The position numbers and the translations under genes were made by a program. This document shows, one piece after another, positions 8,785-17,847 of a stretch of 52,831 nt of DNA (the first letter of the stretch is position 1; each line of letters begins with the position of its first letter). The notes below the pieces were generated by a model. The model had not been told where the DNA came from and made no database searches. It saw only the letters and a program-made list of their open reading frames with translations. The DNA is from an uncultured Clostridium sp. (lineage in GTDB: Bacteria; Bacillota; Clostridia; Lachnospirales; Lachnospiraceae). The stretch covers positions 1 through 52,831 of the forward strand of contig UQXF01000007.1 of NCBI GenBank assembly GCA_900544905.1, written 5' to 3'.

Positions 8785-9768
8785 TTATTTGCAGCCATTC
8801 TGTATGTGCACATGCTGTCCCAGCAGCAACGGATATGATACCAGCCTGCTGCCATTCAGATTTTCCCTGTGCATATCCACACCTGTAATCTGGCTGTTTT
8901 CATAAGTGGTATAATAATAGATACCTCTGTCGGTATTACAGCAGGAGCTGTAGATTGTCATTTCATATTCACCCTCACCGGTGCGGACACACCCTCTCTG
9001 CTGGGATACAGCACCTAAAATATGGAAAAATTGGCTGATACTCTCCGACTCCGAATCGCCGGAAACGGAATTCATTTTTGTAAATGCAGCACGGACAAAA
9101 CGGGATTCAGAGGATAAATCTCCCGGCATACCCATAGCTCCCATTCCACGGCAATACGGCTCCAGCTTTAACTTCCGGGAAAAATTGTTTACCGGAGGCT
9201 CAACGGATAAATTCATATAATTATTCAGATGAAACATCTGTATGTCAAAGCCCGGATTGTTGGTCAATACACCCACAGGATTATCATATACCTTCAAGCC
9301 ATCCCTTGTACATTCCACTGTAATGGATTCTTCCTTATCCGAAATCATCCAGTGAAGCTCTGCCAGCGGCATATCGTGACGAAACTTAATTTTAACCAGA
9401 TTAATCTGCTCCAGCTTTTTCCTCACCTCTGCAACCGTGGCGCACTGTCCCAATATCCATGGGATAAATTCAAAGGGGGCAACATTATCCTTCCCCTCTG
9501 CCTCTGCCTTATAGTCTGCATTTCCGGGAAAATTCAGTCCAGCCATGCTTAACCCTTTTTCGTTGGTTGCATCATAATAAAGAGGATAGTCATCCGCAAC
9601 AAAAGCCATTCCAATTATGGCATAATGCTGCAGTAAGTCCCTCTCCCTGCAAAAATGAAAGGGAAATTTTCTCGGTGTTACCGTTACGGTTTCCCCATAG
9701 GAATGCTCTAAATCCAAAGTACGTCCGAAGTAATGATTTTTTGTTTTATAGGTTACTGCCGTACACAT
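8785..9768 (-). CDS. Choloylglycine hydrolase family enzyme, probable bile salt hydrolase
   Basis: This is an Ntn-type amidase of 327 residues, the usual family length, with catalytic Cys2 exposed after removal of Met1 (MCTAVTYKTK). Expected active-site partners are present: Arg16 and Asp19 in FGRTLDLE, Asn79 in MAGLNFPG, Asn170 in LTNNPGFDIQMFHLNNYMNL, and Arg223 in PGDLSSESRFVRAAF. The TNNPxFDxQxFxLNNY and GDxSSxSRFVR blocks are typical of bile salt hydrolases and the related penicillin V acylases. Bile salt hydrolases deconjugate glyco- and tauro-bile acids in the gut. There is no signal peptide, so it is cytoplasmic. GGGGGTG precedes the ATG. The gene stands alone, with no bile transporter next to it. 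Bile salt versus penicillin V preference cannot be settled by eye. Confidence 0.85.
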   Translation of the reverse strand: MCTAVTYKTKNHYFGRTLDLEHSYGETVTVTPRKFPFHFCRERDLLQHYAIIGMAFVADDYPLYYDATNEKGLSMAGLNFPGNADYKAEAEGKDNVAPFEFIPWILGQCATVAEVRKKLEQINLVKIKFRHDMPLAELHWMISDKEESITVECTRDGLKVYDNPVGVLTNNPGFDIQMFHLNNYMNLSVEPPVNNFSRKLKLEPYCRGMGAMGMPGDLSSESRFVRAAFTKMNSVSGDSESESISQFFHILGAVSQQRGCVRTGEGEYEMTIYSSCCNTDRGIYYYTTYENSQITGVDMHRENLNGSRLVSYPLLLGQHVHIQNGCK

Positions 9769-9786
9769 ATTTTGTGCACCCCCTGT

Positions 9787-11079
9787 TTAAAAATTCCACA
9801 ATCCATACAGCGGAATGTTCAATATTCCCTTTGAGAAGCCCAGCTCATCCAGTGAAATCCGGATTGCCATGTGATTTTTATATTTACTGTTAAACACCTT
9901 AATGCTCTGCGCCTTACGGCGGATTCTTGACTGCACATCCACCGGCACCACTTCCCCGTCATCCTCGAAAACAAAATCCACTCTGGCTGTGGCTCCGGAA
10001 ATCCAGAAATATAGCTTATCCACTGTGCTGTTCATGGTAAGCTCAGAGAGCACAAACTGTTCCAGCAGCGCACCATTCACATCCTCCATTGCCGAGTCAC
10101 CCGTCTTCATCTGGGTGTGGGGAATTCCACACATAATCCGAAGCAGTCCATGGTCTAAATGATACAGCTCAAAGGATTTGTCATCCACCTGCAGCGGCAG
10201 CGGTGAAATCCCGTCCCTAATCCGGTTCACCTTTCTTACCAGCCCTGTATCCACCAGCCAGTTAACGGACTTTTCATATTCCCTGGCTCTCGCCTTCTCA
10301 TCCACATACTGATACATAAACTTACGGTTCTCTTTTTCCATCTGTACCGGTATACTGTTCCATATTTTGTTTACCTTTAATGCACAGGTCTTGGGTACAT
10401 ACCGTTCAATATGCTCGCTGCATTTGTTAAGCAATGCTTTCAAAATGGCATCCACCCGGTTCAAATCATGATTCTTCACATAGTCAAGCACCACAATCGG
10501 CATTCCGCCGGTAATATAAAATATCTTCAGATATTCCGTGATTTCCTCTATCACCTCTGGCTCCACCGGCTGCATTTTCTGGTTCTCAATAGATTTACAC
10601 AAATCCTGTGCCTTATTCGCAGTCAAAAACTCCTCAAAGGTCATGGGATATAATTGCAGTTGATAAAAATTATTTTCATACTCCGCTTCATGAACAATAC
10701 CCCCCACAGTGGAAGCAATCAGGCAGACTGGAAGCTCCGGTCTCTGCTGTTTTAAACTCATAACCGCTTCCACTGCCTTTGGGTATAAATGCACCTCATC
10801 AAAAACAAATAAGGTCTGCCCCTCCTCAAAGGTCTGGTCACAATACATACAAAGTGCCGCTATCAACTTCTCCGCCTTCACTCTTGTCCCCTGCTTAAAC
10901 AGCGGATAAGCCTCCTCATCCTTTTCAAAATCAATATAGATTAGCTTTTTATAAAAGCCCTGTCCAAAGTCAATCATGGTCCAGGTCTTTCCCACACCCT
11001 TGGCTCCCTTTAACAGTAATACCCGGTCCTGTGCATTTTCATACCATTCCATTAAATCATTCATTATAATCCGATACAT
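9787..11079 (-). CDS. AAA-family ATPase with DUF4143 domain
   Basis: The protein has 430 residues from ATG 11079, which has AGGAGGG just upstream; the frame extends to a TTG at 11118. The N-terminal ATPase domain has a Walker A, GAKGVGKTW, and a Walker B, LFVFDEVHLYP. A region of winged-helix type follows. The C-terminal DUF4143 segment (RVDFVFEDDGEVVPVDVQS) has the outline of a PD-(D/E)xK nuclease fold, but the last residue is Gln where a Lys is usual. Its cutting activity is therefore doubtful. This family is widespread and often in many copies per genome, and its role is not settled. The gene ends 18 bases before the choloylglycine hydrolase start, so the two may be cotranscribed, but no functional link is apparent. 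Confidence 0.85.
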   Translation of the reverse strand: MYRIIMNDLMEWYENAQDRVLLLKGAKGVGKTWTMIDFGQGFYKKLIYIDFEKDEEAYPLFKQGTRVKAEKLIAALCMYCDQTFEEGQTLFVFDEVHLYPKAVEAVMSLKQQRPELPVCLIASTVGGIVHEAEYENNFYQLQLYPMTFEEFLTANKAQDLCKSIENQKMQPVEPEVIEEITEYLKIFYITGGMPIVVLDYVKNHDLNRVDAILKALLNKCSEHIERYVPKTCALKVNKIWNSIPVQMEKENRKFMYQYVDEKARAREYEKSVNWLVDTGLVRKVNRIRDGISPLPLQVDDKSFELYHLDHGLLRIMCGIPHTQMKTGDSAMEDVNGALLEQFVLSELTMNSTVDKLYFWISGATARVDFVFEDDGEVVPVDVQSRIRRKAQSIKVFNSKYKNHMAIRISLDELGFSKGILNIPLYGLWNF

Positions 11080-11167
11080 GTTCCGCCCTCCTGCATAATA
11101 AGCTTCACAAAATTCCAACCTATTTTTACTATAGCATTCCTGATTTAAAATGTAAATAATTACTCCT

Positions 11168-12601
11168 TTATTTCCACGCCTTTTTCAAGGCATTTACACC
11201 CTCTGTCAGTTCACGTTCCTTTAACCGGGCAAAACCAATCAGAATAGTTGGCACCCGTTCCTCTTCCCGGATATAATAATCCGAAAGCGCATACACCTTT
11301 ACCCCCTGCTCTGCGGCAAGCTCCACCAGCCGTTTTTCCACATTTGCCGCATCGGAAGTCCGGTCTCCAAACTCCAGCAGTAAATGAAGTCCCGCACTTT
11401 CCCCTGTAATTCTCACCGGCAGTCCGCTATCCTTTAACTCCTGCAGCAGAATGTCATGCTTTGTTTTATATATTTTTCGCATCCGGTTCAGATGCCTCTC
11501 AAAATGCCCCTGAATAAAAAACTGGCTGATGACTCTCTGGTCAATCCTTGACACTGTGGAAAAATAGAAGCCCGCCGCCCGGTAGTACTGTTCCATCAGA
11601 CCTTCCGGCAAAACCATATAACTCATTCGGATTCCCGGAGCAATTGCCTTTGACAGCGTTCCCACATAGATTACCCTGTCAAAGGGGTCCTGGCTCTGAA
11701 GAGCCGGTATGGGTTTCCCAAAATAACGGAATTCACTGTCATAATCATCCTCTATAATATAGCGTCCCTCTTTTTTGGACGCCCAGGACAAAAGCTTCTG
11801 CTTTCGGCTCACCGACATAACCGTTCCCAGCGGAAAATGATGGGACGGTGTAACATACACAAGATTGGCGTCACTTTTTTCCAGCAAATCCACCCGGATT
11901 CCCTGCTCGTCCAGAGGAACCGGTGTAATGGGATACCCCACGCTGTTAAATATGGTATACGCCTGTTTATAGACCGGATTCTCCATGGCAATAGACTGCT
12001 CCCCCGGCAGAATCCGGCTCAGCAAAAGCAGCATATAATCGCTTCCCGCACCGATAATAATCTGGGAAGGCTTACATCTCACGCCTCTGGACTGATGCAG
12101 ATAATTTTGAACCGCTCTCCGAAGCTCAATATCTCCCTGATGTCTGCCGGATAAAAATAATTCCTTATTATCGTCAATCAGGCACTCCTTCATAAGCTTT
12201 CTCCATTTACTATAGGGAAAATAGTCCATGTCTACGCCGCTTGGGGAAAAATCAATCCGATACTCCGTTTTGTCCTCCGGTTTGTCCATATATTCCTTTT
12301 CTGAAATCTCTTCCTGCCGGGAAGTATCCTGGATATGTATTCCCTCAGAATATAAGGTGTCCAGTGCACTGACAAAATAGCCCTTTTTCGGAACCGATTC
12401 AATATATCCTTCTGAAAGGAGCTGTCCATATGCCATATCAATGGTATTACGGCTTACCTCCAAATGGGCTGCCATTCCTCTGCCAGAGGGCAGTCTGGTC
12501 CCACAGGGAATGTTCCCGTTGACGATTTCTTCCCTGATATACTTGTATATTTGCTCATAAATGGGTTCCTTGCTTCCGGTATCAATTGAAATTGTCAGCA
12601 T
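11168..12601 (-). CDS. MocR-type GntR/aminotransferase transcription regulator
   Basis: The 477 residues combine an N-terminal GntR winged helix (about 1-75: PIYEQIYKYIREEIVNGNIP, LPSGRGMAAHLEVSRNTI) with a fold-type I aminotransferase domain (about 115-477). The PLP lysine is probably Lys318 in YVGTLSKAIAPG. Other cofactor contacts include TPSHHFPLG and IEDDYDSEFRY. MocR proteins use bound PLP as a sensor and control vitamin B6, GABA, taurine or amino-acid genes. No pdxS/pdxT or similar target lies beside it, so the regulon is unknown. AGGAG precedes the ATG. A terminator separates it from the gene upstream. Confidence 0.92.
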   Translation of the reverse strand: MLTISIDTGSKEPIYEQIYKYIREEIVNGNIPCGTRLPSGRGMAAHLEVSRNTIDMAYGQLLSEGYIESVPKKGYFVSALDTLYSEGIHIQDTSRQEEISEKEYMDKPEDKTEYRIDFSPSGVDMDYFPYSKWRKLMKECLIDDNKELFLSGRHQGDIELRRAVQNYLHQSRGVRCKPSQIIIGAGSDYMLLLLSRILPGEQSIAMENPVYKQAYTIFNSVGYPITPVPLDEQGIRVDLLEKSDANLVYVTPSHHFPLGTVMSVSRKQKLLSWASKKEGRYIIEDDYDSEFRYFGKPIPALQSQDPFDRVIYVGTLSKAIAPGIRMSYMVLPEGLMEQYYRAAGFYFSTVSRIDQRVISQFFIQGHFERHLNRMRKIYKTKHDILLQELKDSGLPVRITGESAGLHLLLEFGDRTSDAANVEKRLVELAAEQGVKVYALSDYYIREEERVPTILIGFARLKERELTEGVNALKKAWK

Positions 12602-12631
12602 AGCTTCTCCTATCTATTTTTCTTTTAAAGA

Positions 12632-12665
12632 AAGAGGGGAAACGCATCAGCGTAATTCCCCTCTT
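12632..12665 (-). terminator. Terminator of the TPR/Sel1 gene
   Basis: AAGAGGGG (12632-12639) pairs with CCCCTCTT (12658-12665). An inner ACGC/GCGT stem extends the hairpin. On the minus strand it ends in a short T-rich stretch just after the stop of the 918-residue protein. Confidence 0.7.
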
Positions 12666-12702
12666 ATGACCTTTTCACTATATAACGATTGATTGTTTAA
12701 AA

Positions 12703-15456
12703 TCACACAAAAACCAAACCATCGTCGTCCTCATCCTTACTGATTGACAGCATTCCGTCATCAGTGGTATTGGACATTAACAGTGTTAATCCGATATGCT
12801 TATTCGCCTTATCTCCGGTTGCCACATAAATCTCACCGGACTCAACCAAAGTCAGGGCAATCTCTAACGCCTGTTCCTTAAACCGCATCAGTTCCCTTCT
12901 GTCAATGGAGCTTAATTTGAACAGATACTGGTTTTTGGAGCTAATCAACAAAATACTGTACTTGTTATTGCCTGCTTTACGGGTCAGCATACCGGAGCCC
13001 ACCATTCTGGAATTGGCAACAAGGATTTCTGAATTTTCCTCCCCGGCATATTCATTATAAATCAGGTTAAATACCTTATTGTACTGCTCCTCAGACTCCA
13101 CCTTAATCGGCATTTCCGCCACCGCAAACTCCACAGCGGAATCTGCGAACCGGATAGTACCGCCCTCGTCATTGATAACTGCCGTACAGCTTCTCGGAAC
13201 CTGCAGCCGGAAGAATTTATTCTGGATTACCTTATTGGAATCACTTTCCACCGGATTCAGCAGCTCCTTAAACTTCTCCTCTATTAAGTGCATAGCGCTT
13301 AAGGCATCCACATCCCCCTGCTTTACAACCTCCTTCAACCCTTCGTATAAATCAATGGTAGGCTGGTCTAACACATTTACAAGGGAAAGCACCTGTTTTA
13401 CCGCCGGTATGGAGCCCTTCTTTGCCACATCATAATACAGCTTTAATTTCTCATCTACAGATACACCCTTAGAAATCTTATGCTCTACTACCTGATACAG
13501 ATATTCCTTGCTAAAATCCTCATAACCGGCTTCATATGCCTGGTAAAAATAGTCAAGACTCTTTATCGGTCCGGAATATCCCTCTTCCTTCTCTCTCGCC
13601 TGACAATATGCGCCATATTCATATGCCGCCTGAACACTGCCAAGCTGGATTGCCTTCACAAATGCCTGTTCAATCTCATTATCACTGGCAAGATAAAATA
13701 CCTGCTCCTTTTTGTTCATGGCAACCTTAAATGCCGTATCCGCAATTCCCTCATTTACGGCGCGCTCCCATTTGTCAATGGTTGACTGAAGCTCCTCTGG
13801 TTCGCCTAAGCTCTCTATATCTTTAATATACGGTTCTGCCTCAAAGATTCCGTTATCCAGTGCCCGTTTCAGGTACTCTAACGCTTTGACACCATCCCTC
13901 TTGCCATCTACCACACCATAGTAATAGAATCTTCCCAGATAGAACGGCACCCGTTTATGATTCAAACGGTCTGCGCTCTCGTACCATATCTTTGCCTCCG
14001 CATAATCCTTCAGCTGCTGGTCATATATTGTACCAATTAAAAAGGCTAAATCCGGGTCCTTGTTTGCCTCAAACAGCTGCTTTGCATAGCTTATGGTCTT
14101 GCCGATATCACGGTACGGACTGTCCTCATCAAAATACAATTCAATTAACAGATAGCTTGCCTTTTCACTGCCATTCTGCAATGCAATGGTGGCATTGCTC
14201 ATGGCTTTATCATAGTCCTCCATATTATAATAATAAAGCGCTTCATTATAATACTGAATCTCTGTACGGTTAGCACTCTTATTACTCAACAGGGTTGGAA
14301 TGACAAATGCAAAGGAATTTGCCACCTCAAAAATAATCTCATTATACTGCTCCATAATATCCATAGTGGAGCACACAAACCGCAGACACGCCCACCGGTT
14401 CTTCTGCTTAAACACAAAGGTTACAATTCCCTTGTCAATCTCCTTATGATAGAAACGGGCAGAGATACCGTTGGCATATTCGGTAATATATGGCGTAATA
14501 TTTACATCACAATCATAGGCTTCATTCATATAATAAAGATAATCATCAATCTTGCGCTCAGAATCCTTTGGAACCGTTGTATAGGTAACATAAATGGCAA
14601 AATCCGTATAGGTATGGCTTGGTGCATAGTACTCCTCATCCGTGTCCACATCAATACTCTTTACCCAGTCCTTTGGCAGCTTGTGAATGTAGCCCTCTAC
14701 CTGGTCATGCACATAGGTATACTGATACTGAAGCTTTGTGGCATCCTGTGCCTTATAACGGAATTCAATTCCCCTTGCCTTGCGCTTTTCTGAAATCTGG
14801 GAATATATCTTATCCTTTTCCTCAAACTCAATACTGTCCGCATGGGTTGCATTGTACTCAATCCGTTCAACAGCAGCCTTTGCCTTATCATCGCCCTTGT
14901 CCGCCAGCTTCTGATACCACGACTTAGCCTTCTCTATATCCACAGGAACAATAAAATCACTTTTTTGTCCATGTTCATCAATCCGGTTCAGACCGTTTTC
15001 ATAAATATCACCTAATCGCATATATGCCTGTGACACATTATGGGCTGCAGCCTTTTCCAGATAAGTAATCGCCTTTGAAAAATTCTGGATATCCAGCATC
15101 AGCAGGCCAAGCTTATAAAACAGATTCCCATCCTCCACAAGCTTTATGTAACGCTCGTAATACTTTGCCGCCAACTCCCTGTCAACATTTGCCTTTATAT
15201 TCTGATACTTTCCGGTCTCGTATACCTCTCCCAGAATCTTCAACGCTTCGCAACCATACTGCTGGTACTGCATCTCCATCATCCCAATATCCGCAATCTG
15301 GTTCAGTGCCTTAATGGCTTCCTCGGAAATTCCATGTTCAATAAGCTCTTTTGCCTTATTATACTGTTTTTCAACATTATTTGTCTGTTCCTCCTCACGC
15401 TTAGCTGCCTGCTTAACAAAAGGAATCTTATTCAAAAAATTAGAAAAACGTCCCAT
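12703..15456 (-). CDS. Large TPR/Sel1-like repeat protein with two unrecognised globular domains
   Basis: The 918 residues start at ATG 15456, with AAGGTG 6 bases upstream; a GTG at 15465 is also in frame. Sel1/TPR-type helical repeats appear in two blocks. The first spans about residues 30-210 (ALKILGEVYETGKY, KAITYLEKAAAHNVSQAYMRLGDIYENG). The second spans about 400-740 (ALYYYNMEDYDKAMSNATIALQNG, KDYAEAKIWYESADRLNHKRVPFYLGRFYYYG). Between them, about 235-390, and after them, about 755-900, lie two beta-rich domains. Both end in a helix such as YNEIIFEVANSFAFV or LMRFKEQALEIALTLVESG, and they may be related to each other. The start is a short amphipathic segment (RFSNFLNKIPFVKQAAKREEE), not a signal peptide. 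It is probably a cytoplasmic scaffold. The partner is unknown. Confidence 0.7.
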   Translation of the reverse strand: MGRFSNFLNKIPFVKQAAKREEEQTNNVEKQYNKAKELIEHGISEEAIKALNQIADIGMMEMQYQQYGCEALKILGEVYETGKYQNIKANVDRELAAKYYERYIKLVEDGNLFYKLGLLMLDIQNFSKAITYLEKAAAHNVSQAYMRLGDIYENGLNRIDEHGQKSDFIVPVDIEKAKSWYQKLADKGDDKAKAAVERIEYNATHADSIEFEEKDKIYSQISEKRKARGIEFRYKAQDATKLQYQYTYVHDQVEGYIHKLPKDWVKSIDVDTDEEYYAPSHTYTDFAIYVTYTTVPKDSERKIDDYLYYMNEAYDCDVNITPYITEYANGISARFYHKEIDKGIVTFVFKQKNRWACLRFVCSTMDIMEQYNEIIFEVANSFAFVIPTLLSNKSANRTEIQYYNEALYYYNMEDYDKAMSNATIALQNGSEKASYLLIELYFDEDSPYRDIGKTISYAKQLFEANKDPDLAFLIGTIYDQQLKDYAEAKIWYESADRLNHKRVPFYLGRFYYYGVVDGKRDGVKALEYLKRALDNGIFEAEPYIKDIESLGEPEELQSTIDKWERAVNEGIADTAFKVAMNKKEQVFYLASDNEIEQAFVKAIQLGSVQAAYEYGAYCQAREKEEGYSGPIKSLDYFYQAYEAGYEDFSKEYLYQVVEHKISKGVSVDEKLKLYYDVAKKGSIPAVKQVLSLVNVLDQPTIDLYEGLKEVVKQGDVDALSAMHLIEEKFKELLNPVESDSNKVIQNKFFRLQVPRSCTAVINDEGGTIRFADSAVEFAVAEMPIKVESEEQYNKVFNLIYNEYAGEENSEILVANSRMVGSGMLTRKAGNNKYSILLISSKNQYLFKLSSIDRRELMRFKEQALEIALTLVESGEIYVATGDKANKHIGLTLLMSNTTDDGMLSISKDEDDDGLVFV

Positions 15457-15623
15457 TCCTCTCACCTTCTCTTTTCTATAATCTACAAAACGGCACCCCG
15501 TCTAACGGTTTGATTGGCAAATGAAACCAGACTCACCATACTGCCGAAACTACACACTAATTATAGTAATTTTATCACAGTACACATCAAAGGGCAAGAC
15601 AGGAAACCCCCAAAAACTATACG

Positions 15624-15662
15624 AAAAAAAGAACGTCAAAAAAGCTATTCTTTGACGTTCTT
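15624..15662 (-). terminator. Terminator of the FliD-C-like gene
   Basis: AAGAACGTCAAA (15629-15640) and TTTGACGTTCTT (15651-15662) form a 12-bp stem. An A run at 15624-15630 gives a U tract on the minus strand. It lies just after the stop at 15692. Confidence 0.85.
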
Positions 15663-15691
15663 AACAAAATATTTATTCACTGGTATAAAAT

Positions 15692-16450
15692 CTATAAGAG
15701 ACTATCTAAAATGTTACCGGTAGAATAGCTGCCCAATGTTCCCGCTGCAGTATAGGAATTACTGTCTCCCAGGGAATTATTCACATTCAGGTAAATGCTG
15801 CTGGCTGCTGACTGAACCCTGGCTCCAAAGGAATCACTTCCGTTGAACAAAGTCTTTACCTTATTCATATCCGCACTCTTAAATGTCTCTTCATCTAATG
15901 TCAAGGTGTTATCTGTACCAATCTTAATTCCGATGTCATTTAACAAAGAACCATTGGCAGATGCAGAATTAACCATATGTAATGTCTGTCTTAACACTGC
16001 ATTATCCTTACTGTCCGTTGAATTCTTTACCAGGCTGTTATAGGCATCCACAAAACTGTTCACTGCCTTGTAAATCTTATCCGTATCATACCCCTTTGTG
16101 GTTGTGCCATCTTCCTCATTCTTAATGTCTATCTTCTTAAATACCGAATCCTTACCGGTAGTTACCAGTGTATCGGCTGCCTTATAAAGCTCATTCGCCT
16201 TACCCTTAAGCGATGTCTTCGTAGCAGTGGTGTCTTTGTCCTTTGTAGAAATACCATCTGCACTCTTCTCTGTTCCATACTTCTTATAATATGCCTTAAT
16301 CAGCTTGCTGTAAGAACCCTTTGTAATAGATGAATACTCTGCAAAATCAATTCCAAGTATATTCCCGGAAGAGGTATTACTGGTATTCACATTACCAAAT
16401 AAATATGAATTACTGTTATAATTGCCCCAAATACTATTAATTCCTGCCAT
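15692..16450 (-). CDS. Orphan protein resembling the C-terminal domain of flagellar cap protein FliD
   Basis: The 252 residues start at ATG 16450, with AAAGGAG 8 bases upstream; an in-frame GTG at 16459 is less likely. The last 130 residues follow the FliD C-terminal pattern. SFVDAYNSLVKNS is followed by NGSLLNDIGIKIGTDNTLTL, then DEETFKSADMNKVKTLFNG and a final helix (GARVQSAASSIYLNVNN). A complete FliD has 400-700 residues and an N-terminal D0 domain, which is missing here. The N-terminal half is Ser/Thr/Asn/Lys-rich (GSYSKLIKAYYKKYG) and has no signal peptide. No other flagellar gene is in the window. It could be a secreted filament-associated protein using the flagellar export route, or a repurposed coiled-coil domain. 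It follows the Crh-like gene after about 110 bases and has its own terminator. Confidence 0.55.
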   Translation of the reverse strand: MAGINSIWGNYNSNSYLFGNVNTSNTSSGNILGIDFAEYSSITKGSYSKLIKAYYKKYGTEKSADGISTKDKDTTATKTSLKGKANELYKAADTLVTTGKDSVFKKIDIKNEEDGTTTKGYDTDKIYKAVNSFVDAYNSLVKNSTDSKDNAVLRQTLHMVNSASANGSLLNDIGIKIGTDNTLTLDEETFKSADMNKVKTLFNGSDSFGARVQSAASSIYLNVNNSLGDSNSYTAAGTLGSYSTGNILDSLL

Positions 16451-16560
16451 ACTCAACACTCCTTTGAAATCTCTGCGAACCTCCGTGTTCTAATATTTCA
16501 TACTTCAAGATTATTTTAGCATATGGTAATTCATTTGAAAAGCCAAAATGCACAAAAAGA

Positions 16561-16818
16561 CTATTTTGCATCCTGAAGATACTCTGCCAGGGTTGCAACT
16601 GCCTTTTCCTCATCCTCGCCCTCTGCAGAAATGGTAATTTCCTCATCCTGGCTAAGTCCAAGACTCATCATACCCATAATGCTTTTCGCATTAATTTTTT
16701 TATCATCCGCCACAATATACACTCTGCTCTCAAACTGGCTCGCCTTCTGAACAAGAACTGCCACCGGCCTTGCCTCTGCATCCTCCGCTAAATTCACCTT
16801 TATTGTCTCGCTAACCAT
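16561..16818 (-). CDS. Crh-like HPr paralogue: Ser46 present, His15 replaced by Glu
   Basis: The 85 residues align with HPr without gaps. The active-site histidine of the GIHARPA motif is replaced: here it reads DAEARPV, giving Glu15 (codon GAG at 16774-16776). The regulatory site is intact as AKSIMGMMSLG with Ser46. This is the pattern of Bacillus Crh, where position 15 is Gln: it cannot pass phosphate from enzyme I but can be phosphorylated by HprK and act with CcpA. The gene follows whiA, the same place crh occupies after yvcL/whiA in Bacillus. AAGGAGG precedes the ATG. HprK is encoded 4 kb upstream. It probably carries only the regulatory half of HPr function; see the ptsH entry for the reverse case. 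Confidence 0.88.
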   Translation of the reverse strand: MVSETIKVNLAEDAEARPVAVLVQKASQFESRVYIVADDKKINAKSIMGMMSLGLSQDEEITISAEGEDEEKAVATLAEYLQDAK

Positions 16819-16833
16819 TTTTTCTTTTCCTCC

Positions 16834-17838
16834 TTAAATCTGGTCATCTTCTCGCAAATCTTTTGCAATACTACTTATCTTTCTTAATCTATGATTCACA
16901 CCGGATTTTGATACCGGTGGATTCAACATTTCTCCAAGCTCCGACAGATTGGCATCCGGTTCCTCTAACCGGAGCTCCGCCAGCTGCCGCAGCGAATTAT
17001 TCAGATACTTAAGACCCTTTGTCTTTTCAATATATTCTATATCTTCAATCTGCCTCCTGGCAGCGTTTACTGTCTTCTTGATATTGGCAGTTTCACAGTT
17101 CACCCTGCGGTTTATATCATTCCGCATATCCTTGATAATCCTTACATTTTCCATGTCCATCAGACTCACATACGCCTCACAGACATTCAGAATATCCACT
17201 ATCATGGAACCTTCCTTCAGATAGACCACATAATATTTCTTGCGCTTCACAATTTTGGCATCCAAAGAAAAGCTGTTAATTATCTCCTGAACCACCTCCG
17301 CCATCTCCCGGTTGCGCACCACAATCTCAAAATGATATGCCTTATTCGGGTCATTAACGGAACCCGTTGCCAGGAACATTCCCCTTATAAATGCCTTCTT
17401 ACAACATTCCTTCTGCACAACCTGCTTTGGAAAATGACAGTTCTGCAGAGAAACTCCCCTCAAAGACACATAAGTAATAGAGTCCTCCTCTATTTCCGAA
17501 AGCTCCTCTTCATCCAGCCAGTCCTCTTCCAGATAATCCACATAATCCGACAGCTTAATCGTCTGCAACAGCCGGTCTGCCATGTCCTGGTCTGTTATTT
17601 CAATATATTTTGAATTTCTGTTATAAAGTACACTTTTTTCAAACAATATATCGATAAGCTGGCAGAGCTTATCTCCCATCAACGCATTCTCCGGCCGTAA
17701 AATAAGCTTTATCCGGCTGTCATGCAGTTCAACCTCTCCTGTGGCAAGCACCAGCGCCAGCAGCTCTGCAATCTGGCAATGTCTGCTGCGGCTCACATGT
17801 CCGCCAATCTCTTTTTTTACCTTTGTCGAAAACGACAT
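16834..17838 (-). CDS. whiA: WhiA-type DNA-binding regulator
   Basis: The protein has 334 residues from ATG 17838 (an in-frame TTG lies at 17844). The N-terminal two thirds form the LAGLIDADG homing-endonuclease-like fold typical of WhiA, without nuclease function: CQIAELLALVLATGEVEL, KKAFIRGMFLATGSVNDPNK, YHFEIVVRNREMAEVVQEII. The C-terminal helix-turn-helix is in LRQLAELRLEEPDANLSELGEML and ends GVNHRLRKISSIAKDL. In Gram-positive bacteria WhiA supports cell division and chromosome segregation. The ATG is 9 bases after the rapZ stop, so the two are coupled. The Crh-like gene follows after 15 bases. Confidence 0.95.
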   Translation of the reverse strand: MSFSTKVKKEIGGHVSRSRHCQIAELLALVLATGEVELHDSRIKLILRPENALMGDKLCQLIDILFEKSVLYNRNSKYIEITDQDMADRLLQTIKLSDYVDYLEEDWLDEEELSEIEEDSITYVSLRGVSLQNCHFPKQVVQKECCKKAFIRGMFLATGSVNDPNKAYHFEIVVRNREMAEVVQEIINSFSLDAKIVKRKKYYVVYLKEGSMIVDILNVCEAYVSLMDMENVRIIKDMRNDINRRVNCETANIKKTVNAARRQIEDIEYIEKTKGLKYLNNSLRQLAELRLEEPDANLSELGEMLNPPVSKSGVNHRLRKISSIAKDLREDDQI

Positions 17839-17847
17839 AACCAACCA

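Noticed and set aside
9787..11079. Defence or toxin system for the AAA/DUF4143 ATPase
   Set aside because: The gene stands alone next to a choloylglycine hydrolase, with no partner nuclease, toxin or mobile element.
11168..12601. PdxR regulator of vitamin B6 synthesis
   Set aside because: The architecture fits, but no pdxS or pdxT gene is adjacent, so the narrower name is not supported.
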